Of a stretch of 64,000 nucleotides of DNA, positions 1 through 13,803 are shown one piece after another. A program made the translations under genes and the position numbers. Origin of the DNA: Mortierella sp. BCC40632. Its lineage: Eukaryota > Mortierellomycota > Mortierellomycetes > Mortierellales > Mortierellaceae. How positions within the stretch are numbered: position 1 is the stretch's first letter; the number at the start of each line of letters is the position of its first letter. Location: contig WAEK01000010.1 of the NCBI GenBank assembly GCA_011634665.1, forward strand, positions 1,081,001 to 1,145,000, given 5' to 3'. A model generated the notes under the pieces. The model saw only the letters and a program-made list of their open reading frames with translations, ran no database searches and was not told where the DNA came from.

Positions 1-1244
1 GATGGTACCGAGGTCGAGATCAAGGGATGCTACCCTGTCCCCCATCTCGAGTCTCAGGACCAGGTAAAGTCTTTCATCTATTCAGTTCAGCACTGGGCCT
101 TATCCAACCATCCAGGAGGCTGTTGAACATCAGCACTTCAAAAGAGAGGTCCAGCAAAGTCCAACTCTACGTTCATGACAGAGCGGTTGAGGAAAGAGAC
201 ACAGTATACGTGAATGGACAATGGGTTACCTCAACATATCTCTATCTCTTTGACCGGCCCTAACCCCACTATCTTTTCTTTTCTTTTTTCTCTCTTTGGC
301 CCTTTATCACAGGTTGAGGTCGATATGGAGTACCACCGCACCATGTTTGATCTCCACAGACAGGTTAACCCCAAGGAAGTCATTGTTGGCTGGTGAGTGA
401 TATTATTGCATTGGTTCAATGACCTCAGGCCAATACCTTCAACAAACTCTGGACTTTGACATTCCTCGAGAAACTTGTCTCCTTCAAACTCAAAAAAGCT
501 AAAAACTATGCATTTCTTATGACTAGGTATGCTACCGGAGCCGATCTTAACTCGTACTCGGCCCTGATCCATGACTTTTACCAGAAGGAGGTCTCGGCCT
601 TCCCTGCCGTCCATTTGACCATGGATACTGCCTTGACTGATGACCGTTTGGGCGTCAAGACCTACATTTCTGCCCCTGTTGGAATTACTTCCATCTCGGT
701 CAACTGCATGTTCATCCCTATCCCTTGTGATGTCAAGTACTTTAAGGCAGAGAGAGCTGGACGTAAGTTGCAACTTTTTTTTTTTTCTCTTTTGGGGTCA
801 GGATTTATGGCGATCCTTTTCCTGTCTCGGGGGTGGGCAGAGAGGCGATGGGATGGAGTCGTGATTGATCATTAACACCTAATATTTGCTCTTCTACCTT
901 ATGGTTCGACAGTCGAACTCCTCGCCAAGGCCAAGGACTCTGAGTCGGGATCGACCACCTTGTTGTCGGACATGGATAACCTGGAACAGTCGGTGATTGA
1001 GGTCCAAAAGATGTTGGAGCGCGTTTCGGAGTACGTTGACAATGTCCTCGCCGGCAAGGTCCCTGCCAACAACACTGTCGGTCGCTACTTGATGGATACC
1101 ATCAGCGTTGTCCCCAAGGTTGATGCTGCAGAATTCGAAAAGATGTTCAACTCTCACCTTCAGGACTTGTTGATGGTCATCTACTTGGCCAACATGACGA
1201 GAACCCAGTTGGCTATTGCTAAGCGTCTTGAGAAGTTGCTGTAA
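1..1244 (+). CDS. eif3f: Translation initiation factor eIF3 subunit f, 3' part (5' end outside window)
   Basis: Coding exons 1..63, 313..392, 527..762 and 913..1244 (stop TAA) join in frame with GT-AG introns and give the last 236 residues. The MPN-type domain continues through the block around [17 protein letters not shown] and the segment with ISAPVGI. The C-terminal helical part, with [12 protein letters not shown] and ending [10 protein letters not shown], is typical of eIF3f. The protein is a non-catalytic MPN subunit of the cytosolic eIF3 complex that recruits mRNA to the 40S ribosome. The start codon and the first part of the MPN domain lie upstream of the window. The next gene downstream is ribosomal protein uL2, on the same strand. 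Confidence 0.93.
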
Positions 1245-2209
1245 AGAAACGCTTCAGGAACATTTTGTGGGTGGAAGAGAACAGAGAGCCAACCAGAGTG
1301 AGAGAGTGGGGACTACACTAGCTGCAGGGATAGATGTCGAGGCAATTTGGATTGCGTGCATAATACACAAGTCAACATTCATCGATTTGTTCGACAAAAA
1401 AAGTGTTTCTTAGTTGTTCGTCTACCAGCGTTTGTTAACTCTTTGGGCATGCTCTGTCTTCAGCATCTCGCACGTGATAATTTTGGTGGCTCATGCCATT
1501 TCCCTCTAAAAGTGCACTCACTACTCAACTTCTTGGCCTTCCTCTTTCCACGATTTTATAATTGTGAGTGCTCAAGATCTACGATTGGAGTGAAGCCAAT
1601 CCATCCAACCTTGATATCCATCGATTGAGACTATCCAGTTCTGTGAGGAAGAGCAGCGTGGAATCCGGCTATCGAGCGTTCGAACAACACTTCTACATAA
1701 TGTGGTCAATTAGTTCATTTGGCAGGAGAGATGCAATCACAGGTTGTACTCAATGGCGACCCAACAGGATCATGTCTCTTTCTTCCGAATGGGCTAGTCG
1801 TGTTTGCCTTCCAGTACGCTACCAACATTAGAAGGTTGATTTCATCTGGATCCACTTGATTCCAACAGTGAAGACGACCTTGGCTCATGATCTTGACTAA
1901 ACCAAATGGACACTGTCAGCAAACACAACCAACAATCTTTGTGAAAAGCAGCCATTGAAAAGGCTAGAACCACGCAATCAAAGCAAAAGCACCATACCAA
2001 ACACTTTTAAACACATCCCCAGGAGCGATACGCTGTGCATCTCACTACAGTTGTTGAGACAAGGAGTCGTGCATTCATGAGGAGACTATGATTCCATCGA
2101 TCGACCCCCTCCCTGCATAACTCTTCAACACCTCGACATCCCTGATCGGTCCCACTCATCTTTTGCTGCTACTCTCTCCTTGCTTCTCGGATTGTTCTAC
2201 AATAGCAAA
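1245..2209. other. Intergenic: eIF3f 3' UTR and uL2 promoter/5' UTR
   Basis: No convincing coding region. The part next to 2210 is pyrimidine-rich (from about 2100), as expected for a ribosomal-protein promoter and leader. Short open frames here show no family features. Confidence 0.6.
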
Positions 2210-3667
2210 ATGGGTCGTGTTATTCGTGCTCAGCGTAAGGGTCCCGGAGGAATCTTCAAGTCGCACACTCGCCTGCGCAAGGGTGCCGCCAAGTTGCGCT
2301 CCCTCGATTTCGCCGAGCGTACCGGTTACATTCGCGGAATCGTCAAGGAGGTTATCCACGACCCCGGTCGTGGCGCCCCCCTCGCCAAGGTCCAGTTCCG
2401 TGATCCCTACAGGTAGGGTCCCTTTTCGACATAAATAGGAGGGAAGGAAGGGAGCTGAGTGCTAGCCATGGTTTCTATCATGTCCCTTCCCCTCGAAGCA
2501 GGACAGCAGGATATTTAAAGCAGGAAGTGAGAAAAAAAAATATCGGTTCCTCAGGAAGAAGTTTTTGAGACGAAGGCTAATGCGAGCAGCTGTCGAAACA
2601 GAGGAGATCACAGTCATCTGACAGGTCATCAATAGTGGTATCGACTCTACTTGGATCAAGATTCCTGGATATTTGAGGACTATCCTGATAAATATTTTGT
2701 TGAGCGGCATGGATATCGCTTATGGACTATTAGCCACTCAAACAGCTCTATGGACCACTGGCGTTTGGATCGCGGATAAATCCACTGATGCTCTCTAGAC
2801 CGTCTCGACTAACATATCCCCCATTCATTGACGTCTGACAGATACAAGATGCGCACCGAGACCTTCATTGCCACTGGTAAGTTTGACAGGAACTATTATC
2901 TTGGTAAACAGCTTGGACGGTCGAATATGAGTCTAGTTTACTGACAACTTTTTTATATTTATTCTTTTGTGTATTTTCTGAAATTTAGAGGGTACCTACA
3001 CTGGTCAGTTCATCTACTGCGGTAAGAAGGCTGCCTTGAACATCGGCAACGTCCTTCCTCTCGGTTCCATGCCCGAGGGTACCGTTGTCTGCAACGTCGA
3101 GGAGTCCGCTGGTGACCGCGGTGCTTTGGCCCGTACCTCCGGTGGCTATGCTACCGTCATCGGCCACAACCCCGATGAGGGCAAGACCCGCATCAAGCTC
3201 CCCTCCGGTGCCAAGAAGGTCGTCTTCTCTACCGCTCGTGCCACCGTCGGTATCGTTGCTGGAGGTGGTCGTATTGACAAGCCCCTCTTGAAGGCTGGTC
3301 GTGCTTTCCACAAGTACCGCGTCAAGCGCAACTCGTGGCCCAAGACTCGTGGTGTTGCTATGAACCCGTACGTTTTCCTTTATTTGTTATTTTGGGTGCT
3401 GATCTGATGAACGGCTATGGATCGTTAAAAGCTGAAAACTGACCGACATTTTTTTTTTCTATTTCTTTGCTTCGATGAATTCTTTCTCGTTTCTCTTTCT
3501 TGGCGATTGAATCAAACAGCGTCGACCATCCCCACGGAGGAGGAAACCATCAGCACATTGGTCACGCCTCGACCATTGCCCGCTCTGCTGTCCCCGGTCA
3601 GAAGGCTGGTCTCATTGCTGCTCGCCGCACTGGTTTGCTCCGCGGCTCCAAGAAGCTCAAGGAGTAA
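2210..3667 (+). CDS. RPL8: 60S ribosomal protein uL2 (L8/RPL2)
   Basis: Exons 2210..2412, 2842..2876, 2989..3367 and 3520..3667 give 765 nt, a 254-residue protein, the same length as yeast RPL2. The start [11 protein letters not shown], the segment [13 protein letters not shown] and the conserved C-terminal loop [10 protein letters not shown], which contains the peptidyl-transferase-proximal histidine, are all present. The protein is a structural component of the large ribosomal subunit near the catalytic centre. All introns are GT-AG. The first intron (429 nt) is the longest, a common place for regulatory or snoRNA sequence in ribosomal-protein genes, but I recognise none. Codon use is strongly C-ending, consistent with high expression. 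Confidence 0.97.
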
Positions 3668-4304
3668 AGCGTTCTGCTGTGTCGTGGTATTTCATCGTCG
3701 TAGCACTCGTTTCCCCCCCCTCCGGATTCTTGTTCCAAAATAAATTTTTTGCGCCCTAAAAATGAAGTGGAGGATAGCCATCATTCCAACATCTCTATCA
3801 ATTTTATTTTTTGTTTTTGACTGGATAAAAGAAGAAAAAGAGTGAAGAGACTAGCCGTGTTGGGGACAAGAAATGGGACCAAAGTCTAGTGTTTATTGGC
3901 TCAGAAGAACAAGGGGTCAATATGCTCGGTGACATTTGAACAGTGCAGAAAAGATGTGCGGCGCATGGAACTGAACCAAAAAAGGGGAGGCTGTTGCTCC
4001 CCCTCCCCCCTTGCACACTTATTCGTGTTGCGAAGAAACCTTGTTTCTTGCACATTGTGTGTGGGGAGTGTTGTGGCGTCTCTCAAAAATTCCCACAAAG
4101 GTCTTCTTGTTGAGTGAGGCACTTTTTAAAACTGTAATAATCATTCTTTCTCTTATTCCTACACTCTCATTTCTCACATTCTCTCACATTCTCTCACATT
4201 CTCACGCCCGTGTTCTCTTTATTCCTCGTTCCTTTCTCCATCCATTCGTGCCTCCTCACTGCATCTCCATTTCGTACCCTGCTGTGGACGAGAAGCATTG
4301 ACTC
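3668..4304. other. Intergenic with short CTCACATTCT tandem repeat
   Basis: Holds the uL2 3' region (AATAAA-like at about 3739) and a pyrimidine-rich promoter for the peptidase gene. About three copies of a 10-bp unit, CTCACATTCT, lie at roughly 4166-4204. No gene seen. Confidence 0.6.
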
Positions 4305-4795
4305 ATGAGCAGGAATCAGGAAAAGCAACCTTTGCTGCCCACTACGGCAAATGGCAGTCTTGAGAGCGGTTCAACTCCGTTGCTCCAAGAAAATCCTTCA
4401 GCCAAGCCCAACGACAGCTTAAACGACCTGATCGTCAAAGCAGAAAATGAAGTTGCTAATGCCAAGGCTCGAGCAGCGGGCTTTCTTTCGGACGAGGATT
4501 TCCAGAATCATCGTCGAAAGGTCCGCCGCTATATGGTTTTCCTGGTTTTCATGATCCTGGGTTTTCAGGCCCTGATCAGTTTAGCAAACCATGTCGAAAA
4601 ATACTTTTGGCCAAAGGTGGAGTTCGGAGCCTATATGCAGGGTCAAGTCGACAAATTGATTGATGGTAGTCGCGAGTCCACGTAAGTCTTTTTTTTTTTT
4701 TTTTTTTTTTTGGTTTGTTTTGTGGAGCTTCCTACAGCTCGATAGCGCCATCCAAAACGTCTGACACCAGATCTTTACACTACATCTCTTTTCTT

Positions 4796-4830
<35 letters not shown>

Positions 4831-6612
4831 AAATATATATTATGCGGGATGATGATGCTGTGCTATGTCTCGTAAAGGATTGTTTGGGACCGCCTGGCAG
4901 AAATGACAGACACATATGGCCACCGCATTGCCGGCTCTGAGGCATTGGAAAAGGTAAAAGAATTCGATCTGATAGCTCTACTCTTTTATCCTCAATACTT
5001 TTGACGCAGTACCATTACGCCCCGCCGCCGTCGGTCTCTCCTTCTCTCGTGATTCCTTTGCTCTGTTCGCCTCTTGAAATTGTCGATGATCGCTCTGGGA
5101 AGAGTCGAGAGACACAGAACCTTATTCGAGTCGATCCTTCTCGTTGCACAAATGAAGAGTGTTGAAATGTGACCAAGTGACTAACAAAGCACTGTCTCTT
5201 ACTTGGACTCCACCTTGGTTTTTCTCTAGTCGATCGACTGGATCGTGGACAAGATCAAGAACGAAGACAAGCTCTCGGTCACGACTGAGGAGGTTGTTGT
5301 CGATCTTTGGGAACGCAATGAAGAATCGCTCTATTTCTTGTCACCTACACGTGGATCTGTCAAGCTCCACATGCTTGGCCTTGGTTATAGTGCTCCAACT
5401 CCAGATCCCAAGAACGGGCTTATTGCGGAAGTCGTTGCTGTAGAGTCCAAGGATCAATTGGACGAGTATGCAAAGCAAGGACTTTTGAAGGGCCGCATCG
5501 TCTTGTACAACAAGCCATTCGAAAGCTATGAAACAGATGTCATCTTTAGATCTCAGGGTGCGCTCTGGGCTCAGGAATATGGTGCAGTAGCAGCACTTGT
5601 ACGTTCAGTAGGACCATTGTCACTCCAGTCTCCTCACACAGGTGCCTCATATCCCGCCGATATCCCGGCTGCGTCTGTCTCGGTCGAGGATGCACAGCTC
5701 TTGGCGAGGTCTTTCAAGCGTCATCATGAGAACCCGCAAAAGTTCCCAGAGTGGCCAAAGGTCAAATTGACCATGGGCGCGAAAACGGCGCTCAAGTCCA
5801 AGATTTCGAGGAACATTATTGTTGAGCTCAAGGGCCGTGAGAGGCCTGATGAGGTAGTCGTGTTGGGTGGACATATTGATTCGTGGGATGTTGGTAGCGG
5901 AGCCGTGGATGATGGTGCTGGATGCTTTATTGCCTGGGAAGCAATCCGACAGCTTAGCCGACTCGACCTTGCTCCTCGAAGAACCATTCGTACAGTGTTC
6001 TGGACATCGGAAGAAAATGGTTCTCCTGGTGGACGCGTCTATGCTGAAAATCATCCAGAGACAAACAAGACCCGGCATGTGTTTGCATTCGAGTCTGACA
6101 ATGGTGTCTTTGACCCCTATGGAATTCGATTCACAGGCAGCCCACGTGCCGCTGAAAAGTATGGTGATGACAAGTTCTCGTTCGAGTTCTTGTCGGCGGC
6201 CGGCGAGCACTTTTTGGGATCGCGTAAAGATCTGGGATACAAAGGTGCTGGTCAACATGTGTTGCCATATGGAGGAGGTGCAGATATTGCACCTTTGTGC
6301 AAGCAGGGCATCGCCTGTGCCCACTTTACACCTGCAGATCCGTTCCCCTTGCCATATTCGACATCGCCTTACTATATCAAGAGTCAAGCTGAAGAGGCCG
6401 AGAAGGCTCTGAAGCACTCCAAGGACAACCGAAAATCTAGCAACAATGGCAATGCGGATCCACCTCGTCGTGCTGTGGACACTGGTTATTTTTATTACCA
6501 TCATACCGAAGCTGACTCCATGGGTGCATTCACTCCCGAGCAGGTTCAGAACTCAGCAGCAGTCATGGCCGTCTGGGCCTATATTGCGTCAGAAAGTCCA
6601 ATTGAACTCTAG
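4305..6612 (+). CDS. Membrane-anchored M28 metallopeptidase, carboxypeptidase Q-like
   Basis: Exons 4305..4681, 4878..4953 and 5230..6612 give 611 residues. After a cytosolic N-terminus of about 70 residues comes one hydrophobic segment (MVFLVFMILGFQALISL), suggesting a type II membrane protein rather than the secreted form known for PGCP/CPQ. A PA-like insert precedes the zinc-peptidase core. M28 metal and catalytic motifs are visible in order: GGHIDSWDVGSG, GAVDDGAG, TSEENGSPGG, ESDNGVFDP and YYHHTEADSM, giving the usual H, D, E(E), D, H set. Expected reaction: zinc-dependent removal of residues from short peptides in a secretory or vacuolar compartment. Both introns contain poly-T runs (about 4687-4711 and 4799-4823). 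Confidence 0.9.
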
Positions 6613-6874
6613 GTTAGGAAGATAGACAAAACAACAATGTGTATACTTGAAGGACAATCCAATGACTGATTGCAAAAAGATGTGAAGCATGAAAAATATG
6701 AAAATGACGGGAGCGGCAGTGCAGGAAAATGCAGGGGAAATATCCGAGGGCGAGGTGCATATCTGTCCCACTGGGGAGGAAGTAACTGCAAGATGGTTTG
6801 AAGGGGCACATCCCTTTCCATTCTGCCACTTCATCTCTTCTTTCTTTGGACATCAACTCCCTTCAAAACTCAAC

Positions 6875-9800
6875 ATGGCATCAGCACCCCCCTCGACAAT
6901 CCTCAGGTCAGAAGCAACTGTGGTCAATGTCGAACAAACACCAGAGTCGACTGATTGTTTAACTTTTAGCAGCAGTGTCAATCAATCCTATGGTGTTGAA
7001 GAGACTCACGACAAGCTGACCCATCGAATCAGCCAGCATGGAAGCGAAGGCGAAGATGGAGCAATTGAGTATGATAGCGAGAATTACGATATGAGAATCA
7101 ATGGTCTAGATGTCAGTCAGTCGAGAACTGCCGAAATAGCAGACACCTCCGACCAGAACCGAGTAACTGACATAGGAGCATGGACGTCAGCATTCTCATC
7201 TGTGAGTGATTATAAGACCCAGATGTTGATGAACATCGTCAACCGCACTTCAGGTATGTGACTTTTCTCAAAGTCTAAAATAAAATACTTTCTTAATGGA
7301 GCTCTTCACGTCCCAGGTATCAACACAGCAATACTGACTGCAATCTCAAGACAATCATGTCACTCGGCTATTCTATACACAATGTGGGGGTTATTACGGT
7401 GTCGTTGATCTAAGGGGATCAAGCGAGTAAGTAGAGTCGATTTAAAGATGTGATCCATTACTGCCATTTGGATGATACTATTTACAAACTATAACTTCTA
7501 TCCAAATGGATGAGATAGAGCTTATTCAAACCCAGTACGAATTACAAGTCGTGTGTGCAATGTATGTCCCGATTGGTCTCTTGATAAACCTGCTGCCGTT
7601 CTTCTGGAAATCGCACTGAACTGATGAGTTATGGATTTGAATTGTGATAGCTTATTCCTCTTGAGGCCGAGACCTCACCAATCTATCAGTCATGCTACTC
7701 GGTGATTTGCTTCATGCTTGACCAAGAAGCTGAGGGTATCGACTCCCTGGACATCAATGGACAGGTATTTTAACCATTACAAGACTGTCCTGCCTGCTTC
7801 AAAAAAATTGTTTTCATCAAATACTGAGGAGTGTAATAATCTTGGATAGGTAATCAAACTAGGTCTTCCTCCAGAGACTGGTGAGTAGATTATTTTAACA
7901 AAACTAGAGCAATTGAACATATCATCTGTTCGTGTTGTTGCAGGTATGTGCCCTTTCTTACCAGATGTCCTCAACAGAAATACATACGTTTATTAGGGTG
8001 CTGCTTCGGTACCCTGTTCAACCAAATTTTCGCCTCGAGTTAAATCGCAAGAGAAAATCAAGCCCGGGGTCTTTAATGATATGTTATGTCGAATTGAGCC
8101 CAAGTCTACCGAAAGAGGATTCGTTTGGTATGTAGGTTGGTACTTCAAAAAAAAAGACAGTTAGCCTAATTTCGCTTACCCACAAGACTCTAAATAGCCT
8201 AGTTGATTTCGGTTAGATTGTATCTTTCCCCAAATGCCACTTCCAAGGAGGACATTCAACATCCGTCACAGGGTCATAAGAGATTCTGGCGAACAACGAA
8301 AGCCAGTTGAGATCATGAAAGTTGAGATTTCAGCTTCAGGATCTCATGCTGTCACCCTTTCAATGACCTCGACGAATATTTACCTTGATCTCTGGGAACT
8401 AGGATTGCCAAACACTACTTCAATACCAGTCCGTCAGTACTCTCATGAATTCTCTAATGCGACCCTTGGGACTGACTCCAGGATTTGGATGCGCACTGGA
8501 GTGTCGCTATCATGGAATGGGTCTCAGATTGCCATCTATAGGATAGAGGATGTCCCTCTTGGGGATTTCTTCGTCTTTGAGCAGCCTAAAAACGTTGGTG
8601 AACAGTCATCTCAAGATCAACAAATGCCTCTGCCACTCGTTCCCTCGCATCGTCATTCCAAGTGCGCAATGCTCAAGTCTTTCAGTGGAGAAACCATGTT
8701 CACCAATCTTTCTACATCTCAGTGGAAAGACGACTCTGAGAGGTTCATTGCCTGTGATCGACAAGGGATCAGTGTCTTCCAGACAGTAGACGAGTGGAAA
8801 GAACTCTATCGTATCCCTCTGTCCCAGTACTCGAGTGCTTGTTTCAGTTTCTATTGTAAATCGTCGTCTTCATCAACGGGAGGCATTCTCGCCTTGAAGA
8901 TATCGCCATACCAACTCTCAATCTGGGACCTAGAACTCAAAAAGCCAAAGCACCTCCTCGATACTATACACAAGATACAAAAGTATTTTCTCTCATCGAC
9001 TGGAAAGTCATTGGGAGTTATTACAAAGAAGGATTTTCTCCTGTATTCAACAGAATCAGGAAATCTCATTCGGCGGTCAGCTTTGTCGTCGATCGAGTGG
9101 CACGGATTTATCGAGGGAGACACGAGTATTCTTGGTTCTTCTGGCGAACAGAAAGACGTCTCTATTATTGCCGATGTCAAGGGCGCTTCACGATTGAAGA
9201 GACATACTCGTCTGCTGACTGGTCAAGACTGCGTTGTACGAGACATCAAGATCGAAGAGAAATGGGGCAGAACCAATGTTAATTCAACTGTGGTGGCATG
9301 CCCCCATGGATCGATCCTCGAGGTGTCCTATCTAGAGGACACTCTGATCGCCATCAAAGATGACCCTCGATGTATCCCTAGTTGTGAAACGGATCTCAAT
9401 GAAGTTCCACGGATAGAAAGTGAGGAGGAAATAACTTATTCTGGAGGGATATTAATGATCCAATACTCTCTGGAAAAGACAACTATGAATATTCGATTCA
9501 AGGATGGCAAGTCACGACAATATTGGTGGAAAGCAGGTCGCTGTTTCATCAAAAAGGATTGCTCACAGCTCATGCTGCTTAGTCGCTCCAACTATTCAAG
9601 TTTCTCAGCATGGAAACTTCCACAATCATCACAAGTCGGACTTGAACTTTTATACTACTGGAACCAACGCCATCATTTTCGAATAATAAGATTGAAAACC
9701 TGCTCTCATGGAAGTTATCCGACTCTTTGTACATATGGCGACGACGTTCGGCCTTACTCAGAAGACTCGAACATACAAGAGAATCCAGGAGTGCTGCTTG

Positions 9801-12049
9801 AAGATTTATTCGAGATCACAGGCAGAGAAAGACTTCAGTCCAATGGAGCGTTCGACTCGATCATCAAGTATTTCCTTTTTTTTGTCAACCACTATCCAGT
9901 TGTGGGTGGCCATTCAAGATCTGTGATCTCAACAATTTGCAAGTCCAAGGGTAATTATGATAATCGTGATCAATACAAGACGATCTTGAAAAAGCTACTT
10001 CAAGAGGCAAATACCGCAAACAATTGGGTCCCCCTGAGAGCCTACTCAAGTGGGGCAAACCCTGTTGGGATTATCCTAGAGAATGCCAGGACAGACCCAA
10101 CTGAAATTGAGTTTGCTCGGATACTTATCGACTACTGTGTCAACATGGCGAAAAAGACCAACGATGTCAAATATATCATGTGCTTGCTCGAGTGCATAGA
10201 CGACCTAATGGCTAGATATGTCGATCTAGCACTCCAGGTCACCAGAGGGTTTGCTTTTATTCGATACCATGACAGAACATTTATTCTCAACAATCACAGG
10301 ATTGCACACCCTCCAACCTTCCGTCGGTTCTGGGTTCCTGACCATCGCAAACTTAGCAAGTGTCGAAACCCAATCCTTCAGCTTCACCTCGCCGACATAA
10401 TGTTTGAAAAGCCTAATACATACTTTGAAGAGGATGTGTTTGTTGCTCCTGTGAATCTCCTCTGGTCATTTGTTCAAAAGGATGGCTCCCCATGCAGTGA
10501 GTTTGCATTGGGTGACCCGAACCAACGAACAACGTGGGTAAGGGTACTCTATCACAGCGTCATTTTCAACATGAACCCATTCAGTCATGTATACATTCGA
10601 CCTCGCTTCTATAACCTCAAGATCCTTGACAACCCTGCCATAGAGGCCGTGGTCCAGTACAAGTGGTATGTGTCAATGGTTCCCTTGTGGATAAAACGTT
10701 TACTTTTGGAACAAGGAAAATCTAATCGGATTGATACTGTTGGGACTCTCTTATAGGAATACATTCGTTTATGCAATTTGGATGTTTCGCTTTTCGATAC
10801 AGTGCCTCTACACGCTCCTCATTTTGAGTGGAGCTCTCATGCAGGTGTACCAAAGGGATGAAGGCCCAGTGCTTGTTGGGGTATTCACGGGGATTGTTTT
10901 CCTCTCATTTGTGTTTCTCTGGCTCGAGTTTCTTCAATGGCGGGAGAGTTGGCATCATAAACGTTTAGTGGCTAGCAGTTCACTGGCGGCTAGCAAGGAG
11001 GAAAAGGATACGAGATCCCACTCATATCTTGGGAGAATCTCTCACTGGACTCCAGAGACATTGCTACCGATTACAGGAAAGGGTCAGAGGAGTAGTAGTA
11101 TGGATCCAATGAGCATCAAGAAATCGCGATATCCATATTTAAGGTCTTTCAGATAACAAAGTCACTGCTGTTGGTAACATCCCTCAATATGTACAGATGC
11201 GATCGCTTCTGCTGACATTCATGCACCTCTATTCCTTCAACAGAACCTCATATAGTTTGTTGGATCTAATCACTTACACCTACCCGTTGATGACAAGTAT
11301 CCATCAGATCGCCAACATTGTGCGCAATGATGAGAATTCCATAACCGCTGACTTTAGTTTCAGTGTTGTGTTTGTGTTCATCCACTTGGTATATAAATCG
11401 AGATTGATACAGTGGACAAGTGAGAAAAGAGCAACTAGTAGATGAGGCAATTTGTAGACACTGACAAATCCAAACTCACTTTGAATGAACTGCATAGCTG
11501 GCCGAGCTTCGAGTGAGCGAGACCATGTGCAAGTACATTACCATCGTGTTTGGTATCTTTCGAGAGATCAAGGTGTTCTCCATGGTACTTGCTTCCAGCA
11601 TGATCTTCTTCACAATTGCCACTGTTCACGTCCTTCATGGTGGGGTGGGTGCTTCCGAGAGTTCGGCCAACGTCAACTTTCCAGACAACTTTCTTGGGGC
11701 TCTCAGCACCGTGTACCTGATGATGGTAATGACTTGATGTCTAGATATTCTGGACTGGAACTACAGTGTTGCCCGGATATTGGCGGATCAAATTTCTCGT
11801 TTGGATGGCATCGACATCTCTAACCAAAAGTTGTTTACTGGATACAGGGTGGTAGATATGACCCCCTGAGCAATGACATGTTTGTGGATAGCGAGGGAGA
11901 CACCAAGGCAGCATACAAGAATGGACCACTCTTGATGATGCTGATTGTGTACTTTACATTCACATCGGTCCTGATGCTTAATGTGTTGATTGGTGAGTAC
12001 AAGACAAACAAACTATTGCTCGGCACCATTGGGTTAGATAGCATTTTAA

Positions 12050-12095
<46 letters not shown>

Positions 12096-12843
12096 CTACA
12101 CTCTTGATTGAACGATCCCTACGACGGTGTATTCGTCTCACACAAGCCTTGATCAACGGCGCCTTTATCAAGGCTGACGACTCTTGGCGTCAAGTGTGGC
12201 TCGAGAACAGGCTCCGATATGTTGAGAGTGCCGAGAACATGTCGTATCACATCCCTGGTAAGTGATTTGGACTGGTCATTGCTGAGAGAGGGCATTACAA
12301 GGAGTCTTGACTAACCCCCAGTTTCCTCAATGTTCATCTGTGCCTCAACAAGGCTTCCGAGAGACATTCGACTGGTTCCCCACCACAATCTACTACACAG
12401 CCACCCCTTACCAGGTGAAGCAGTACTGGCGACGAGTAGCAAGAGTCGATGAGGAGATTATTTTCGAGGATGGATCGACTGAACAGTCCTCCAAGTCAAC
12501 AGTCGGCAATGGTGTTGAGCATCATGCCGAGACTGTGTTGCTGGAAAGAGAACTCACTGCTCAGAACCAAGTGCTATTGGATAAAGTCTTGAGCATCCAG
12601 GAACAGCGTCTCAACAGCCTCCGAGGCGACCTTTCGACCGAGATTGTCAAGCTTGACCAGAAGACGACCGAGGCGAACAATGAGATATCTGGACTGAAAG
12701 AGGAGATCTCCGAAATGAAGGCAGCGATGGCTGATGCTATTACTGAAGCAAGGAGAGACGTATCTGATGTGAAGGAAAGAGTTGTCAAACTCCAACATGA
12801 TATCAATGCCATACTTGAAGCATTGAGAGGATCCCAGAAGTAG
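6875..12843 (+). CDS. Channel paralogue A: beta-propeller plus six-segment TRP-like cation channel plus coiled coil
   Basis: Supported exons: 6875..7253, 7651..7764, 7850..7880, 7978..8127, 8217..10665, 10757..11143, 11244..11388, 11498..11725, 11848..11992, 12147..12257 and 12353..12843. The exon at 8217 encodes WD40-like blades (for example LSWNGSQIAIYRIED and YQLSIWDLELKK), then a helical linker. Exons from 10757 encode about six membrane segments, a pore helix/filter-like STVYLMMGGRYDPL, a last segment ending LNVLIG and a TRP-box-like helix with DDSWRQVWLENRLRYVESAEN. The final exon is a coiled coil. Inferred role: ligand- or stress-gated cation channel; ion and ligand unknown. Exon lengths and phases match paralogue B at 50082. 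Two short exons present in B (67 and 46 nt) are not recognisable between 7254 and 7650, so that part is unresolved and the start is least certain. Confidence 0.72.
12056..12090. repeat. Poly-T run in channel A intron
   Basis: About 35 consecutive T in the intron before exon 12147. Similar runs occur in several introns of this gene, its paralogue and the M28 gene. Confidence 0.9.
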
Positions 12844-13803
12844 AGAGATGATACTTGGTCCACCTGCTGGATCTGGTGTTCTTGGACTATGCACGATCCA
12901 GTGAGGACCAGCAGTGAATGAGACAATTCCAGGTCTAATAAAGAGACGAGTTGAGAGTGAAGGGAGGAACAGAAGGAAGGGTACTTTCACTCACGGCACC
13001 TGAGAACCCGCAATTCATTTTTTTTTTTTTTTTTTTTTGTGGCGCCACCAACCATTTTCATTGGCCGCTGACTCCTTGCCTTCTACTCTTCGTCGACATC
13101 TCTCTTGGCTCAAAATCAATATCAATTCATGTTCCTGAAACTTTACTCGATCGAATGGTACCATTGGTCTGGATAACCTTCATCGATCAATGGCCCAGGT
13201 TGAGATCATTTGTCGATTCACCAGGATCAGTCATCTCACCTTGGCTATGGTCATCCTTTCCGATACCAATGATCACTGGTTCAGTTTCTCAAGTCGATTG
13301 GTGTCGTTGGTCTAGATAACCATCACAATCTCCTTGGTCGGAGAACCCATGCTGTGTGGTGTAGGGGTCTGCTTGGTCTCTGCAACTCTAGATCTATAGG
13401 GTGCATGACGTACATCCTTTTCGTTTTTGCTGTCTCTTTCCTGGAGACGCACGGCTCCTCGAACCCTTTGCTCATGTTCAAGTTTCTTCTGTAGGGACTT
13501 GTTCATCTAATCTTTCTCACCTCTACTCAAGAGAGAGAGAGAGAGACGAGAAGACAAGAGGGGAGAGGTGCATTGCTGCACAGCATCCTTGTTGCGGTTC
13601 AAATGCTGAACAGCCACCAATGATAGCTAAAAGTGTACCCGAGATCCTTGTATGCTATCAGCACCAATTCGAACGATCAACACTTGATGCACATGACCAA
13701 AGCTGTTGATCTCCAACAACGAGCCACGTGACAGCACAATCTTTCGGATCGCCCAGTTGCTTCACGTCGTTTACTACTTGCGCCCGCCTCTGGAATTGTT
13801 CCG
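12844..13803. other. Intergenic, no gene seen; short imperfect repeat
   Basis: A poly-T run lies at about 13019-13038. Two imperfect copies of a roughly 30-bp unit ending GGTCT(G/A)GATAACC occur at about 13148-13180 and 13292-13321. A short GA run lies at about 13530-13546. No supported coding region. Confidence 0.5.

Noticed and set aside
231..773. Long minus-strand open frame across eIF3f
   Set aside because: It mirrors eIF3f exons and introns, which have clear family sequence on the plus strand. No family features on the minus strand.
5647..6504. 285-codon minus-strand open frame inside the M28 gene
   Set aside because: Antisense shadow of the peptidase domain, whose motifs are complete on the plus strand.
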